A stretch of 64,000 bases of DNA from Bacteroidota bacterium (GTDB lineage Bacteria > Bacteroidota > Rhodothermia > Rhodothermales > UBA10348). A program made the position numbers and the translations under genes. The first letter of the stretch is position 1. Each line of letters opens with the position of its first letter. Below the pieces are notes generated by a model. That model saw nothing but the letters and a program-made list of their open reading frames with translations, did no database searches and was not told the origin of the DNA. The stretch is from the NCBI GenBank assembly GCA_029262855.1, contig JAJCYP010000030.1, positions 101,936-165,935 of the forward strand. Reading direction: 5' to 3'. Of the stretch, positions 27,215 to 36,408 are shown piece by piece.

Positions 27215-28468
27215 ATGCGGATCCTCATGGTTTTGGATCACGCCTTCCCGCCGGACATCCGCGTGGAGAATGAGGCCAGGACGCTGGTCGACGCCGGATT
27301 CGGGGTGGCTATTCTGGCGATTGGCCCCGACAAACGAGCGGCCGTGGAGCAGTTTCATGGCGTGACCATACTGCGGGACCCCGTGGCCGGGAAGGCAAGG
27401 GATTGGCTGCGCGGCCTGTCCGGGACGTTCCAATTCTCCTCCCGCTGGTATGCCCGGCGAATCCGTGCCGCGTTTCGCCGCTGGCCGTTCGATGCCCTGC
27501 ACGTCCACGACCTGTATCTGTTTGGGGGCGGGATCCGGGCGGCCAGGGCGCTCGGCGTCCCCATTGTGGGTGACCTGCACGAGAACTGGGTGGAGGCACT
27601 CAAACACTACGCCTGGAGCACGAGGGCGCCCGCCAGGTGGGTGGTCTCGCTGCCGCGCTGGGAAAGGCTCGAACGGAAGTGGGTCACTGCCGTGGATCGG
27701 CTGGTGGTGGTTGTGCGCGAGGCGGCTGGACGGAACGAGGCCCTGGGGGTGGACCCGGATCGCATCATCGAGGTCCCAAACACGGTCCGGGTCGAGGATT
27801 TCGATGCCCACGCCATAGACCAGAGCCTGATCGATCGGGTGCGGGCCGGCGCCGACTTCACCGTGGTATACACGGGCGGCATGGACATCCACCGCGGGCT
27901 CGACACCACGATACGCGCCTTTGGCGAAGTCGCGGCCGCAAGACCTCGTGCGCGGTTGGTCCTGGTCGGAGATGGCCGCATAAGGCCCGCGCTGGAGGAC
28001 CTCGCCCACGAGTTGGGACTCAGCGAAAACGTCTGGTTCGAGGGGTGGAAAGAGCAATCCCTGATTCCGTCCTACATCCGGGCCGCCGATGTTTGCCTCG
28101 TGCCCCATCGTCGCACGGTCCACACGGACGCGACCCTGCCCCACAAGCTCTTCCACTACATGTATGCGGAGCGGCCCGTGGTCGTCACCGATTGCCGGCC
28201 TCTCGACCGTATCGTCTCCGCGGAGAACTGCGGGTTGGTCGTGCCGGGTCAGGACCCTTCCGCCCTGGCGTCGGCCATCCTTCAACTGGTGGATGAGCCC
28301 GACCGAGCGAAGGCCATGGGATCGTGCGGACGGAAAGCGGTGCTGGAGCGGTGGAACTGGAAGGCCACCTCCCGCGATCTGGTGGCGATGTACCGGGCGA
28401 TGCCCCCGGCGATGCCCCGGGCAAGGGCGCCTGGCTCCGGCGACGCCGGGGAGTCGGATCCCGGGTGA
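27215..28468 (+). CDS. GT4-family glycosyltransferase
   Basis: The protein is 417 aa from ATG 27215; the open frame upstream lies inside wecB. The N-terminus MRILMVLDHAFPPDIRVENEA is typical of GT4 enzymes. The donor-side motifs are VVYTGGMDIHRGLDTTIRAF, LVLVGDGRIRPALEDLA and a late Lys in LPHKLFHYMYAERPVVVTDC. The last ~25 residues are Pro/Ala/Arg-rich and look unstructured. It is the second glycosyltransferase of the block, between wecB and the flippase. Confidence 0.85.
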   Translation: MRILMVLDHAFPPDIRVENEARTLVDAGFGVAILAIGPDKRAAVEQFHGVTILRDPVAGKARDWLRGLSGTFQFSSRWYARRIRAAFRRWPFDALHVHDLYLFGGGIRAARALGVPIVGDLHENWVEALKHYAWSTRAPARWVVSLPRWERLERKWVTAVDRLVVVVREAAGRNEALGVDPDRIIEVPNTVRVEDFDAHAIDQSLIDRVRAGADFTVVYTGGMDIHRGLDTTIRAFGEVAAARPRARLVLVGDGRIRPALEDLAHELGLSENVWFEGWKEQSLIPSYIRAADVCLVPHRRTVHTDATLPHKLFHYMYAERPVVVTDCRPLDRIVSAENCGLVVPGQDPSALASAILQLVDEPDRAKAMGSCGRKAVLERWNWKATSRDLVAMYRAMPPAMPRARAPGSGDAGESDPG

Positions 28469-28527
28469 GCGTACCTTCGCCTCAAGCCACGCAGGAGAGT
28501 TCTATCGCCGATCAGGAGAATAACGGA

Positions 28528-30027
28528 ATGTTGGGACGCCTCATCCGGCAGGGCGGGGCGTATGCGCTGGCAGGGGCCCTGCTGAAGGCGGCGGGTCTGG
28601 TTCTCGCACCGCTCCTGCTGAATGCGGAGTACCTGCCGGTCAGTGATTACGGAAGCCTGGCGCTGCTGATGGTCACGGCCCAGCTTGCGATTTTCGTCGC
28701 GGGGCTGGGCCAGCCGACGGCGCTTCTGCGATTCATGACCCGGACGGAAGGCGAAATCCCGAGAACTGGCCTGCCAGCCACGGCACTCCTGATCTCCATT
28801 CTGGCAGCCACCGTGGCCGCTGCACTCTTCTGGCTCCTCGCCGCTCCACTGGCCGGCCTGCTGACCGATGACCCGGCCAATGCGCCGATTCTGATTCCCC
28901 TGGCGGCCTATGTGGCCATCAAGTGTGTTGCCGCCGTCCCACTGGCCCTGCTCCGCGTGCAGGAGCGGGCGGGTCGCTATACGATGGCGGTCGTACTGGA
29001 AATGGCCGTGCTGATCGTGTTGGCGTACGTGGAGCTTGCGCAGAACGGCAACGGTCTTGCCGGACTGATTCGGGCCTATGCCTGGTCCGCGGCCGCAGCG
29101 CTCATGGCCCTGCTCGTGCTGACCGCTCGGACATTCACCCGGCGCGTCGACCCCAACGCCGTCCGCCCTCTCCTCAAGTTTGGTGTGCCGCTTGTGCTGG
29201 CGGCGCTGGCGGGCTGGTTCCTGAACGCAGGCGACCGATACATCCTCAACTGGTTGGCAGACCGGGAAGCCGTGGCAGCCTACGAGTGGTCTGCCCGCCT
29301 GGCTGGACTCATCAACATGCTGCTGGTCCAGAGCTTTCAACTCGCCTTTACGGTGGTTGGCCTGAAGGCCCTGGCCTCCGGTGCCGCAAGTTTCTATCGA
29401 CGCACGTTCCGGCATTTTGCCATCTGGACCGGTGCCGCCATTCTGGTGCTCTCGATCTGGACTCCGGAAGGCATGCGTGTGCTCATCTGGCTCTTCGATA
29501 TTGAGGCGACCTATCTCCAGGCATCCTCCCTGGTATTTCCGCTGGCGCTCGGATTCGGCGCATATGGCATCTATATCATCGTCAACAACGCCCTGCTTTC
29601 GAGTGGAAAAACCGGGGTCATCGGTGCCAACATCGTGGGGGTGGCTGTACTGAACGGTGCACTGAACATCGCCCTGATTCCGTCGCTGGGGGCTCTTGGT
29701 GCCGCACTCTCTACCACCCTGTCCTATGCCGTTCTGGCCGGCGTGGCCGCCTGGACCGCCCGAAAGGAAATCGCCGTCACCTATCCCTGGCGCATCGCTG
29801 CTCTGGTCACCCTGCTGTTGGTGGTCCTCTTCGGGGCCGGGACCGCCGCGGAGATGTTACGGCCTGGAGTTCGGTCACTGGTAAAACTCGGCATCACGGC
29901 CACCTATTTCGCGGCCGTGCCGCTACTGAGGCTGTACACCTGGCCCGAGATCAAGGACGGCTGGCGGCAGGTGCAAACGCTGATGCGCGATCTCAACCGA
30001 CAATCCGCGAAACAGCCGTCCGATTGA
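28528..30027 (+). CDS. Wzx-type polysaccharide flippase (MOP superfamily)
   Basis: The protein is 499 aa from ATG 28528. That start is chosen because AGGAG lies 9 nt upstream, one of the few clear Shine-Dalgarno sites in the window; GTG 28465 overlapping the previous stop is an alternative. The protein is hydrophobic throughout, with about 12-14 helices. It opens with MLGRLIRQGGAYALAGALLK, and the GNNALLSSGKTG-like region (near residue 350-370) is typical of PST/Wzx exporters. It would flip lipid-linked oligosaccharide across the inner membrane. Confidence 0.82.
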   Translation: MLGRLIRQGGAYALAGALLKAAGLVLAPLLLNAEYLPVSDYGSLALLMVTAQLAIFVAGLGQPTALLRFMTRTEGEIPRTGLPATALLISILAATVAAALFWLLAAPLAGLLTDDPANAPILIPLAAYVAIKCVAAVPLALLRVQERAGRYTMAVVLEMAVLIVLAYVELAQNGNGLAGLIRAYAWSAAAALMALLVLTARTFTRRVDPNAVRPLLKFGVPLVLAALAGWFLNAGDRYILNWLADREAVAAYEWSARLAGLINMLLVQSFQLAFTVVGLKALASGAASFYRRTFRHFAIWTGAAILVLSIWTPEGMRVLIWLFDIEATYLQASSLVFPLALGFGAYGIYIIVNNALLSSGKTGVIGANIVGVAVLNGALNIALIPSLGALGAALSTTLSYAVLAGVAAWTARKEIAVTYPWRIAALVTLLLVVLFGAGTAAEMLRPGVRSLVKLGITATYFAAVPLLRLYTWPEIKDGWRQVQTLMRDLNRQSAKQPSD

Positions 30028-30062
30028 GCGCATTAACGGACCCGTAACTGATCACCCACCCT

Positions 30063-30088
30063 GTTGCCCAAATCAGCGTTGCCCAAAT
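30063..30088 (+). repeat. 11-nt direct repeat at the menB start
   Basis: GTTGCCCAAAT occurs at 30063-30073 and again at 30078-30088, a 15-nt period. The menB ATG begins inside the second copy. It may be a small duplication in the leader or a tandem binding site. Confidence 0.6.
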
Positions 30089-30911
30089 GAGTCCCATCGA
30101 CTGGCAGGAAGCCGGCTCCTTCAACGATATCCTCTACCACAAGGCAGACGGAATCGCCAAGATCACCATTAACCGTCCCGAGGTCAGAAACGCCTTCCGG
30201 CCCGGCACGGTAACCGAGATGCGGGTGGCTCTCCAGGAGGCGCGCGACGACCACGACGTGGGGGTGATCATTCTGACGGGTCAGGGACCGAAGGCGTTCT
30301 GTTCAGGCGGCGACCAGTCTATCCGCGGAGATGCCGGGTACAAGGAAGAGGGAACGGGCGTGATGCGCCTCAACGTGCTGGATTTCCAGCGTGAAATCCG
30401 GACGTGTCCCAAGCCGGTCATCGCCATGGTGGCAGGTTGGGCCGTTGGAGGCGGGCACGTCCTCCACGTGGTGTGTGACCTTACCATCGCAGCCGACAAC
30501 GCCCAGTTCATGCAGACTGGTCCGAAGGTCGGATCGTTCGATGGCGGCTATGGGTCCAGCTACCTGGCGCGCATCGTGGGGCAGAAGAAGGCCCGCGAAA
30601 TCTGGTACCTCTGCCGGCCCTACAGCGCGCAGCAGGCCCTCGACATGGGCCTCGTGAACACCGTCGTGCCGCTCGATCAGCTGGAGGCCGAGACGGTCCA
30701 GTGGTGTCGCGAGATCCTGGAAAAATCGCCGCTGGCCATTCGTTGCCTCAAGGCCGCCCTGAACGCAGACTGCGACGGACAGGCGGGTCTGCAGGAGCTG
30801 GCCGGAAACGCCACCCTGCTGTTCTACATGACGGAGGAAGGCCAGGAAGGTCGGAATGCGTTCAATGAGCGGCGGCCGCCGGACTTCGGGAAATTCCCCA
30901 AGCGTCCGTGA
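30087..30911 (+). CDS. menB: 1,4-dihydroxy-2-naphthoyl-CoA synthase
   Basis: The protein is 274 aa, usual for MenB. The crotonase motifs are [36 protein letters not shown] and, specific to Men[15 protein letters not shown] and [11 protein letters not shown] with a C-terminal [10 protein letters not shown]. It closes the second ring of the naphthoate from o-succinylbenzoyl-CoA. It restarts the men series after the polysaccharide block and overlaps menA by 4 nt (GTGA). Confidence 0.96.
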   Translation: MSPIDWQEAGSFNDILYHKADGIAKITINRPEVRNAFRPGTVTEMRVALQEARDDHDVGVIILTGQGPKAFCSGGDQSIRGDAGYKEEGTGVMRLNVLDFQREIRTCPKPVIAMVAGWAVGGGHVLHVVCDLTIAADNAQFMQTGPKVGSFDGGYGSSYLARIVGQKKAREIWYLCRPYSAQQALDMGLVNTVVPLDQLEAETVQWCREILEKSPLAIRCLKAALNADCDGQAGLQELAGNATLLFYMTEEGQEGRNAFNERRPPDFGKFPKRP

Positions 30912-31801
30912 CCACGGCGCTTCCGACTGCCGGTGTACTGCTTAAGGCCACCCGTCCCAGAACGCTCTGGGCGGCGGCGGCTCCCGTGTTCATCGGCTGG
31001 GCCCTGGCAGTAGGAGATGGTGTCTTCCACGCTCTCTCGGCCGGGCTTGCGCTTGCCGGAGCCCTGCTCATTCAGGTAGCCACGAACTACCACAACGACT
31101 ACGCGGATTATCTGAAGGGCACCGACAAGCCCGACCGCGTCGGGCCCCAGCGGGTGACGGCAGCGGGACTGGCCACTGTGGCTCAAATGAAGCGGGCCAC
31201 GATTTTGGCATTCGGCCTCGCGGTCCTTGCCGGTCTGTACCTGATGGTGCGTGGCGGCTGGCCCATTGTGATCGTCGGCTTCAGCTCGATTCTGTTTGGC
31301 GTCCTCTACACGGGCGGCTCCCGATCCCTGGCGTATCTCGGGATCGCGGACCTGTTTGTCCTGGTGTTCTTCGGACCCATTGCTGTGGGTGGCACCTACT
31401 GGGTGCAGGCGCTGACGATGCGGCCGGAAATCCTGGTGGCCGGGCTCGCTCCCGGACTGCTCTCGATGGCCATTCTTCTGGTGAACAACATTCGGGATGT
31501 GGACGATGACCGGAACGCGGGCAAGCGGACGCTGATTGTCAGGACGGGCCGGCGTTTCGGCGTGGCGCTCTATGCGCTCTGTATCTTTCTCGCGGCCAGC
31601 ATTCCCGCAATTCTCTGGGCGCAGGGCTCCGGCAGACCGTGGGCCATGGTTGCCAGTCTGATCGCGGTGCCGGGCCTCTTTCTCGTGCGGCGAGTGGCCC
31701 GGACCCATCTGCCAGACGCACTGAATCCCCTCCTCGGCCGAACGGCCCAATTGCTCCTGCTCTACGCCGTTCTCTTTTCGATCGGCTGGACGCTCTCTTG
31801 A
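30908..31801 (+). CDS. menA: 1,4-dihydroxy-2-naphthoate polyprenyltransferase
   Basis: The protein is 297 aa from GTG 30908. It is a polytopic UbiA-superfamily enzyme. The first Asp-rich motif is [18 protein letters not shown], and the second is [29 protein letters not shown] follows the first motif, as in MenA. It attaches the isoprenoid side chain to DHNA in the inner membrane. The methyltransferase MenG/UbiE that completes menaquinone is not in the window. Confidence 0.95.
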   Translation: MTTALPTAGVLLKATRPRTLWAAAAPVFIGWALAVGDGVFHALSAGLALAGALLIQVATNYHNDYADYLKGTDKPDRVGPQRVTAAGLATVAQMKRATILAFGLAVLAGLYLMVRGGWPIVIVGFSSILFGVLYTGGSRSLAYLGIADLFVLVFFGPIAVGGTYWVQALTMRPEILVAGLAPGLLSMAILLVNNIRDVDDDRNAGKRTLIVRTGRRFGVALYALCIFLAASIPAILWAQGSGRPWAMVASLIAVPGLFLVRRVARTHLPDALNPLLGRTAQLLLLYAVLFSIGWTLS

Positions 31802-31807
31802 GCCGCT

Positions 31808-32797
31808 GTGATTACGAGTGAGATCATCCCCTTTGCGGTGCCTTTCGCCAAACCGATTACACTCGGTGGGCGGGAGTTTGAGGTGCGCGGCGGCTGCCTG
31901 CTTCGACTCAGCCTGGGCGGCTTGACAGGCTGGGGGGAGTGCGCACCGCTGCCAGGTTTTTCGGACGAGAACTACTTGGCGGCGCTGGCGGATTTGAAGA
32001 ACGCTCTCGCCAACCTCGCCAGAGGTTCGAACCCGGAGCCTAAAACCCCCTCGGCCGCCTGCGCACTGGATGCAGCCTTCCAGGGACTGGCGCAGGCAGG
32101 GGCCGCCGACCCGGGCTGTGTGGCCCGCTGGGGCTATACGCGGTCTCCACACCGCCGGGCCCAATCCGTCAACGCGGTCCTCCTCGAGGCCGAACCGCCC
32201 GAGCGGGCCCGAAGGCTTGCCGAAGCGGGTTACCGCGCCATCAAACTCAAGGTCGGTGGTGATCCCCGGCTGGCCGCAGAGCGCGTCCGTGAGGTGGGCG
32301 CGACGGGAGCCGTGCTCCGGCTCGACGCCAATCGGGGTTGGACGCTCGCGCAGGCTCGCGAGTTTTTCGGGGCGCTCGGCCCGGCAAGAATCGAGTACAT
32401 CGAAGAGCCGGCCGAGTCCATGGACGAGTCCCGCCAACTGGCTTCCGAGGGTGTCCCGGTGGCACTGGACGAGTCCCTTAAAGGGTTGAGCGTGACGGAC
32501 ATCCAGTCGCTCGACTGGCCGACGGCACTGGTGTTGAAACCCATGATTCTGGGCGGCCTCCGCAGGTCCAGATTAATTGCCGACGCGGCACTCCGGGCTG
32601 GCATCAGGCCGGTAATCAGTTCGGCCATTGAAACGGACGTTGGGCTGAGGGCGCTTGCTCTGTTTGCCGCGTCAATCGGCGCGAAGGATGTCCCCGCGGG
32701 CCTTGGTACGTCTCGGCTCTTGAGCTCCTCGACAACAGACCCCGCTTTTGGAGACGGTCCCCTGGTAACCGTCGGCGGGCCGTTCGGCGTGGTGTAG
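31808..32797 (+). CDS. menC: o-Succinylbenzoate synthase
   Basis: The protein is 329 aa from GTG 31808. It has the enolase-superfamily layout. The catalytic Lys pair is in AIKLKVGGDP, metal ligands are in LRLDANRGW, YIEEPAES and VALDESLKG, and the second base is in ALVLKPMILGG. GWGECAPLPGF in the capping domain is typical of MenC. It dehydrates SHCHC to o-succinylbenzoate. The neighbours menA and menE settle the choice against other enolase-family enzymes such as dipeptide epimerases. Confidence 0.93.
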   Translation: MITSEIIPFAVPFAKPITLGGREFEVRGGCLLRLSLGGLTGWGECAPLPGFSDENYLAALADLKNALANLARGSNPEPKTPSAACALDAAFQGLAQAGAADPGCVARWGYTRSPHRRAQSVNAVLLEAEPPERARRLAEAGYRAIKLKVGGDPRLAAERVREVGATGAVLRLDANRGWTLAQAREFFGALGPARIEYIEEPAESMDESRQLASEGVPVALDESLKGLSVTDIQSLDWPTALVLKPMILGGLRRSRLIADAALRAGIRPVISSAIETDVGLRALALFAASIGAKDVPAGLGTSRLLSSSTTDPAFGDGPLVTVGGPFGVV

Positions 32798-32799
32798 GC

Positions 32800-34074
32800 A
32801 TGACCAATCCCGTCGAGAACGCTGCCCGCCGGTTCGGCGAGGCGTACGCTATTGAGTGGGACTCAGGACGGCTCGGCTTCGATGCGCTGCACGATGCCGT
32901 GGCCGCCGAGGCCGCAGACCTGGGCGATTTGCGAGGCGCAAGGGTCGGCCTCAAGGCGCCGCGTTCGGCGCCGGAGATTACTCGAATGTTTGGGCTGGTC
33001 CTGAGCGGCGCAACCGTGGTTCTTGTCGGGCCCAGGGAGCCCGACCGCGCCGTGGCTTTCCTGACCGAGCGCTTCAACCTGATCTGGAGCCCGCAAGGGA
33101 GAGGCGCCTACGCCCCCAGTGAGGACGGGCGTATCGTGGTCCTGACATCCGGCAGCACAGGATCTCCGAAGGCGGTCGTTCACACCCTCGAAAGCCTGAT
33201 GGCGAGCGCCCGGGGTGCCGCCCAACATCTCCAGTTTGGGCTGGGCAAGTGCTGGCCGGTCACGTTGCCCATGAACCACGTGGGCGGTCTTTCCATCGTA
33301 TTCCGGGCTCTGGCCGGTGGCGGAACGGTGTGGCTTCCGGAACCCCCGGGAAACCTCGAGGAGGCGTTCGTGCACGCCACACACATCTCCCTGGTGGCTA
33401 TACAACTCCGGCGGGTTCTGGAGTCCGGCTGGCCGAGGCCCGTGGCCCTGGAGTGCGCGCTCCTGGGCGGCAGCGCATTCCCGCAGACCTTGTTGAGTCA
33501 GGCCAGGGCCCGGGACTGGCCGATTGTCTCGAGCTACGGAATGAGCGAAATGGGATCGCTCGTCACGGCCACGAGTCCGGGCGAGATCGGGTCTTGTGGT
33601 CGAGTGCTTCCCGGCCGGCGTCTGCGAATCGCCCCGGAAGGAGACGTGGAAGTATCCGGCCGGGCACTCTTTGAAGGGTACCTGGATGGCCCATCATCGG
33701 GCGCGTGGCACAACACGGGCGATCTCGGGCGGCTGGACGAATCAGGCCAGTTGTTCATCGTGGGCCGGCGCGACAACATGTTCATTTCCGGCGGGGAAAA
33801 TGTGCACCCCGAGGCCATAGAGGCCGTCTTGAATGATGTCGCCGGCGTGGAGCTCGCCGTGGTCGTCGATGTCCCGGATCCGGAGTTTGGCGCCCGGCCG
33901 GTGGCCTTCGTGAAGGGCCACGCGAGTCCGGATGATCTGACCGCGGCGGTTCGCCGAAGCCTTCCCGGCTTCATGGTTCCCGATGCGATTTACCCACTTC
34001 CGGACGAGCTACGGATGGGTCTGAAATCCCCGAGGACCGAGCTCCGCAGGCTGGCTGCCGACCGCCGGGCCTAA
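32800..34074 (+). CDS. menE: o-Succinylbenzoate-CoA ligase
   Basis: The protein is 424 aa, a short ANL-superfamily ligase as expected for MenE. The P-loop is VVLTSGSTGSPKAVVHT. Further motifs are LPMNHVGGLSIVFRAL, SSYGMSEMGSLVT, WHNTGDLGRLDESG, GRRDNMFISGGENVHPEAIE and, near the end, a Lys in MGLKSPRTELRR at the place of the catalytic Lys. It activates o-succinylbenzoate with ATP and CoA for MenB. It is the last gene of the men run. Confidence 0.95.
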   Translation: MTNPVENAARRFGEAYAIEWDSGRLGFDALHDAVAAEAADLGDLRGARVGLKAPRSAPEITRMFGLVLSGATVVLVGPREPDRAVAFLTERFNLIWSPQGRGAYAPSEDGRIVVLTSGSTGSPKAVVHTLESLMASARGAAQHLQFGLGKCWPVTLPMNHVGGLSIVFRALAGGGTVWLPEPPGNLEEAFVHATHISLVAIQLRRVLESGWPRPVALECALLGGSAFPQTLLSQARARDWPIVSSYGMSEMGSLVTATSPGEIGSCGRVLPGRRLRIAPEGDVEVSGRALFEGYLDGPSSGAWHNTGDLGRLDESGQLFIVGRRDNMFISGGENVHPEAIEAVLNDVAGVELAVVVDVPDPEFGARPVAFVKGHASPDDLTAAVRRSLPGFMVPDAIYPLPDELRMGLKSPRTELRRLAADRRA

Positions 34075-34082
34075 GCCAAGCC

Positions 34083-34109
34083 TAAACCAGAAGCGCTTTC
34101 GGCCGATAC
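34083..34109 (+). promoter_or_regulatory. Sigma-28 (FliA/SigD)-like promoter P3
   Basis: TAAACCAG, an 11-nt spacer, then GCCGATAC. TAAA is exact for the -35 core, and the -10 is 7/8 and identical to that of P1. Transcription would start near 34116, about 67 nt before the acetyltransferase ATG. Confidence 0.6.
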
Positions 34110-34182
34110 CGCGGGTAACAATCCCTTCACGAACGCGCATCGCTCGGCCCCCCGACCCGTGCACTTTGCGATCTGACGCGCC

Positions 34183-34803
34183 ATGCAACCTCCCCAGGAA
34201 CCCTCTCTGGCCGGTCCGCGCATTCGGTTTGACCGACTTCGTCTGGAAAACATCTACACCCACTTCAAGTGGAATAACGATCCCGAACTGAACCGGCTGG
34301 ACAGCGAGGTGCCGTACGTGGAGGAGTCCTTCGGGACCTTCAAGAAGCGATTCGAGCATCTGATCGCGCAGCGTGATCCGGAGTCCCAGGACTTCGAGAT
34401 CTACGACGAGGAAAACACGCTCATCGGCGTGGCTTTCGTCTCGGGTATTTCCGGCCACCACCTGCACTGTTCGATTGGCGTGACCATCGGCGAGCAGGAT
34501 TTCTGGGGCAAGGGATACGGGAAGGAGGCGATGAACGCCCTGCTGAAGCACTGCTTCGAGTCCCTCGGGATGCACCGCGTCATGGCCGACGTCTTCGAGT
34601 ACAATGATGCCTGGCGACGCCTCGTCGAGGGCTGCGGCTTCGTGACCGAAGGAACGGACCGGGACTACCTCTTCTTGGAGGGACGCTACTACGATCGGAT
34701 GCGATATGCCATGCTGGCATCCGAGTATGGGAGGGAGGGGCGTCCCGCCAGCCGCAAGCGAACCGGCAACACTCGTCCCGCCGCGCCCGGGGCGGCTGCC
34801 TGA
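34183..34803 (+). CDS. GNAT-family N-acetyltransferase
   Basis: The protein is 206 aa. It begins in the RimJ/RimL style (IRFDRLRLENIYTHFKWNNDPEL). The acetyl-CoA loop is GEQDFWGKGYGKEAMNALLKH, and the C-terminal motif is GMHRVMADVFEYNDAWRRLVEGCGF. WNNDPE resembles sugar and flagellin-glycan acetyltransferases such as PseH-like proteins. The last ~25 residues are a basic, Ala/Pro-rich tail. The upstream sigma-28-like promoter hints at a motility or surface-modification role, which is inference. Confidence 0.8.
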   Translation: MQPPQEPSLAGPRIRFDRLRLENIYTHFKWNNDPELNRLDSEVPYVEESFGTFKKRFEHLIAQRDPESQDFEIYDEENTLIGVAFVSGISGHHLHCSIGVTIGEQDFWGKGYGKEAMNALLKHCFESLGMHRVMADVFEYNDAWRRLVEGCGFVTEGTDRDYLFLEGRYYDRMRYAMLASEYGREGRPASRKRTGNTRPAAPGAAA

Positions 34804-34891
34804 TCACGCAGCTTGGACAGCGAAAAGGTTGGGTGATTCTGTAACCATCGCCTGGGAAGGTCCGTAGAGTTGGGAGAAATTCAACCGCACC

Positions 34892-35131
34892 TTGATGCGC
34901 GATCTGTCTCGACCCGCACTGCTGATTGCCCTCGGACTGCTGTTCGTCTTCCTGACGAGCATGGGCCCCGGATTCTTCTTCGGTATCAGCCTTACCGGCG
35001 TCTCACGCTGGTTTCTGATCGGACTCCTGTTCTACTTCGCGCTGAACTGCTGTGGTAGAGGGTGTAGATCCCGTTGCTGCTGCCGCGGCGAATGCAGGTG
35101 CGAGACCAACGATGCCGAAGCCGAAAATTAG
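34892..35131 (+). CDS. Small two-helix membrane protein with Cys-rich tail
   Basis: The protein is 79 aa from TTG 34892 (ATG 34895 also possible). Two hydrophobic helices (about 10-28 and 38-52) are followed by a Cys/Arg-rich cluster. The cluster holds nine Cys within 19 residues (LNCCGRGCRSRCCCRGECRC), then an acidic end. The density suggests metal binding or disulfide packing at the membrane surface. The 3' end overlaps that of the convergent desaturase gene by 4 nt. No family is recognised. Confidence 0.6.
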   Translation: MMRDLSRPALLIALGLLFVFLTSMGPGFFFGISLTGVSRWFLIGLLFYFALNCCGRGCRSRCCCRGECRCETNDAEAEN

Positions 35132-36240
35132 GCAGGCGCCAGATCCTTCAGCGTAGCCGCCTCCGGCCCGAGCTTCCTCAGCATCCGGTAATGTGAGGCT
35201 ATCGCCTCCCGGAGCGTTGGATTGTAGTGGTACGGGACGTCGTGCCGAGCCGCGACCTGCTGAACGATGGGCGCGAGATCGGGGTAGTGGATCGAGCAGG
35301 TCTGCGGGAAGAGGTGATGCTCGATCTGGTAGTTGAGTCCGCCGATGTACCAGGTCAGCGGCTTGTTGGCAAAAGCAAAGTTGGAGGTGGTCCGCATTTC
35401 GTGAATGAGCCATGCGTACTCCATCGTGCCCTCGTCATCAGGTTGAAGGAATTCCGGACCCTCGACCACGTGGGCGAGCTGGAAGATCACACCGAGAATG
35501 ACGCCGGCGGTCATGTGCGCGGTCAGAAACCCGATGAGAAACTGCCACCACGTGATATCGAGAAACATCAGGGGCAGCACAATCATCCAGGTGACGGCCA
35601 ACGCCTTCGAAACGAGCAGGATCGCTATCTCTCCGGCCGGGTGCTTCTTGTCCTCGTAGGGCCCGATGTCCCGCTTCATGAACTGTTGGAAGTCCTTCGC
35701 AAACAGCCAATTCACCGTGGCGAGCCCGTACGCCAGGAATCCATAGCGATGCTGGAATCGATGAAACCAGTAGTGCCGAGCCCCGGGCGAGAGGCGGAGG
35801 AGGGGCGAAACCGTCAGGTCCTCGTCCACGTCGTGGATATTGGTGTACGTGTGATGGATCACGTTGTGTGTGATCTTCCACATGTAGCCGTTTGCGCCCA
35901 TGAGGTCGAACGTGAAACCCAGGGCCGCATTCACGAAGCGGTTTGACGAGTAGGCTCCGTGCAACGCATCGTGGGCGACGCTGAAGCCGATTCCTGCCAT
36001 CCCCAATCCCACCACAAAGCTCAAGAACCACATCTGTCCCAGGCCGAATTGCCCCGTCATGATCAAGCCATAGGCCCCGGCGGTGACACCGAGTATCACG
36101 ACGGTCTTGACCACCATTCGCCAGTCGGCTTTTCGACTCTGCCCGGTCTGGACGAAGTGCTCGGCGACGCGACTGCGGACGTCCTTTACGAACGCCTTGG
36201 CATCGCGGTTTGAGAAGCGAATCTTGGCGGTCTGGGCCAC
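35128..36240 (-). CDS. Fatty acid desaturase (acyl-lipid/linoleoyl-CoA type)
   Basis: The start is GTG 36240 (370 aa), where the sequence becomes family-like (AQTAKIRFSNRDAKAF). The frame is open to 36345, but those 35 residues look unrelated and run into the mscL promoter. The three His boxes are HDALH, HNVIHH and QIEHH (in NYQIEHHLFPQ), the last being the QxxHH form of front-end desaturases. There are four or more membrane helices. It is a di-iron enzyme that places a double bond in membrane acyl chains. An N-terminal cytochrome b5 domain is absent, so electrons come from a separate donor. Confidence 0.88.
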   Translation of the reverse strand: MAQTAKIRFSNRDAKAFVKDVRSRVAEHFVQTGQSRKADWRMVVKTVVILGVTAGAYGLIMTGQFGLGQMWFLSFVVGLGMAGIGFSVAHDALHGAYSSNRFVNAALGFTFDLMGANGYMWKITHNVIHHTYTNIHDVDEDLTVSPLLRLSPGARHYWFHRFQHRYGFLAYGLATVNWLFAKDFQQFMKRDIGPYEDKKHPAGEIAILLVSKALAVTWMIVLPLMFLDITWWQFLIGFLTAHMTAGVILGVIFQLAHVVEGPEFLQPDDEGTMEYAWLIHEMRTTSNFAFANKPLTWYIGGLNYQIEHHLFPQTCSIHYPDLAPIVQQVAARHDVPYHYNPTLREAIASHYRMLRKLGPEAATLKDLAPA

Positions 36241-36347
36241 GGGCGGGGTGGGCTTGTGATGTCGGTCTCGGGGCGGGATTGTCCAGAGAGAGGCATCAAG
36301 GTACTGAATCGTGCCCGTGACCCCGCAATCCATCCAGTCCGCCACAA

Positions 36348-36376
36348 TTGACTTGCACCCGCAGTTTCGCTATTAG
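36348..36376 (+). promoter_or_regulatory. Sigma-70-type promoter of mscL
   Basis: TTGACT (36348-36353), a 17-nt spacer, then TATTAG (36371-36376). Transcription would start near 36383, with ATG at 36409. The -35 starts 3 nt outside the longest possible desaturase frame. Confidence 0.6.
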
Positions 36377-36408
36377 CTGCCATCTCCCCCACTCATTCGA
36401 CAAGGGCC

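Noticed and set aside
36241..36345. 35-residue N-terminal extension of the desaturase
   Set aside because: Family similarity begins at GTG 36240; the extension reaches the mscL promoter and has no desaturase character.
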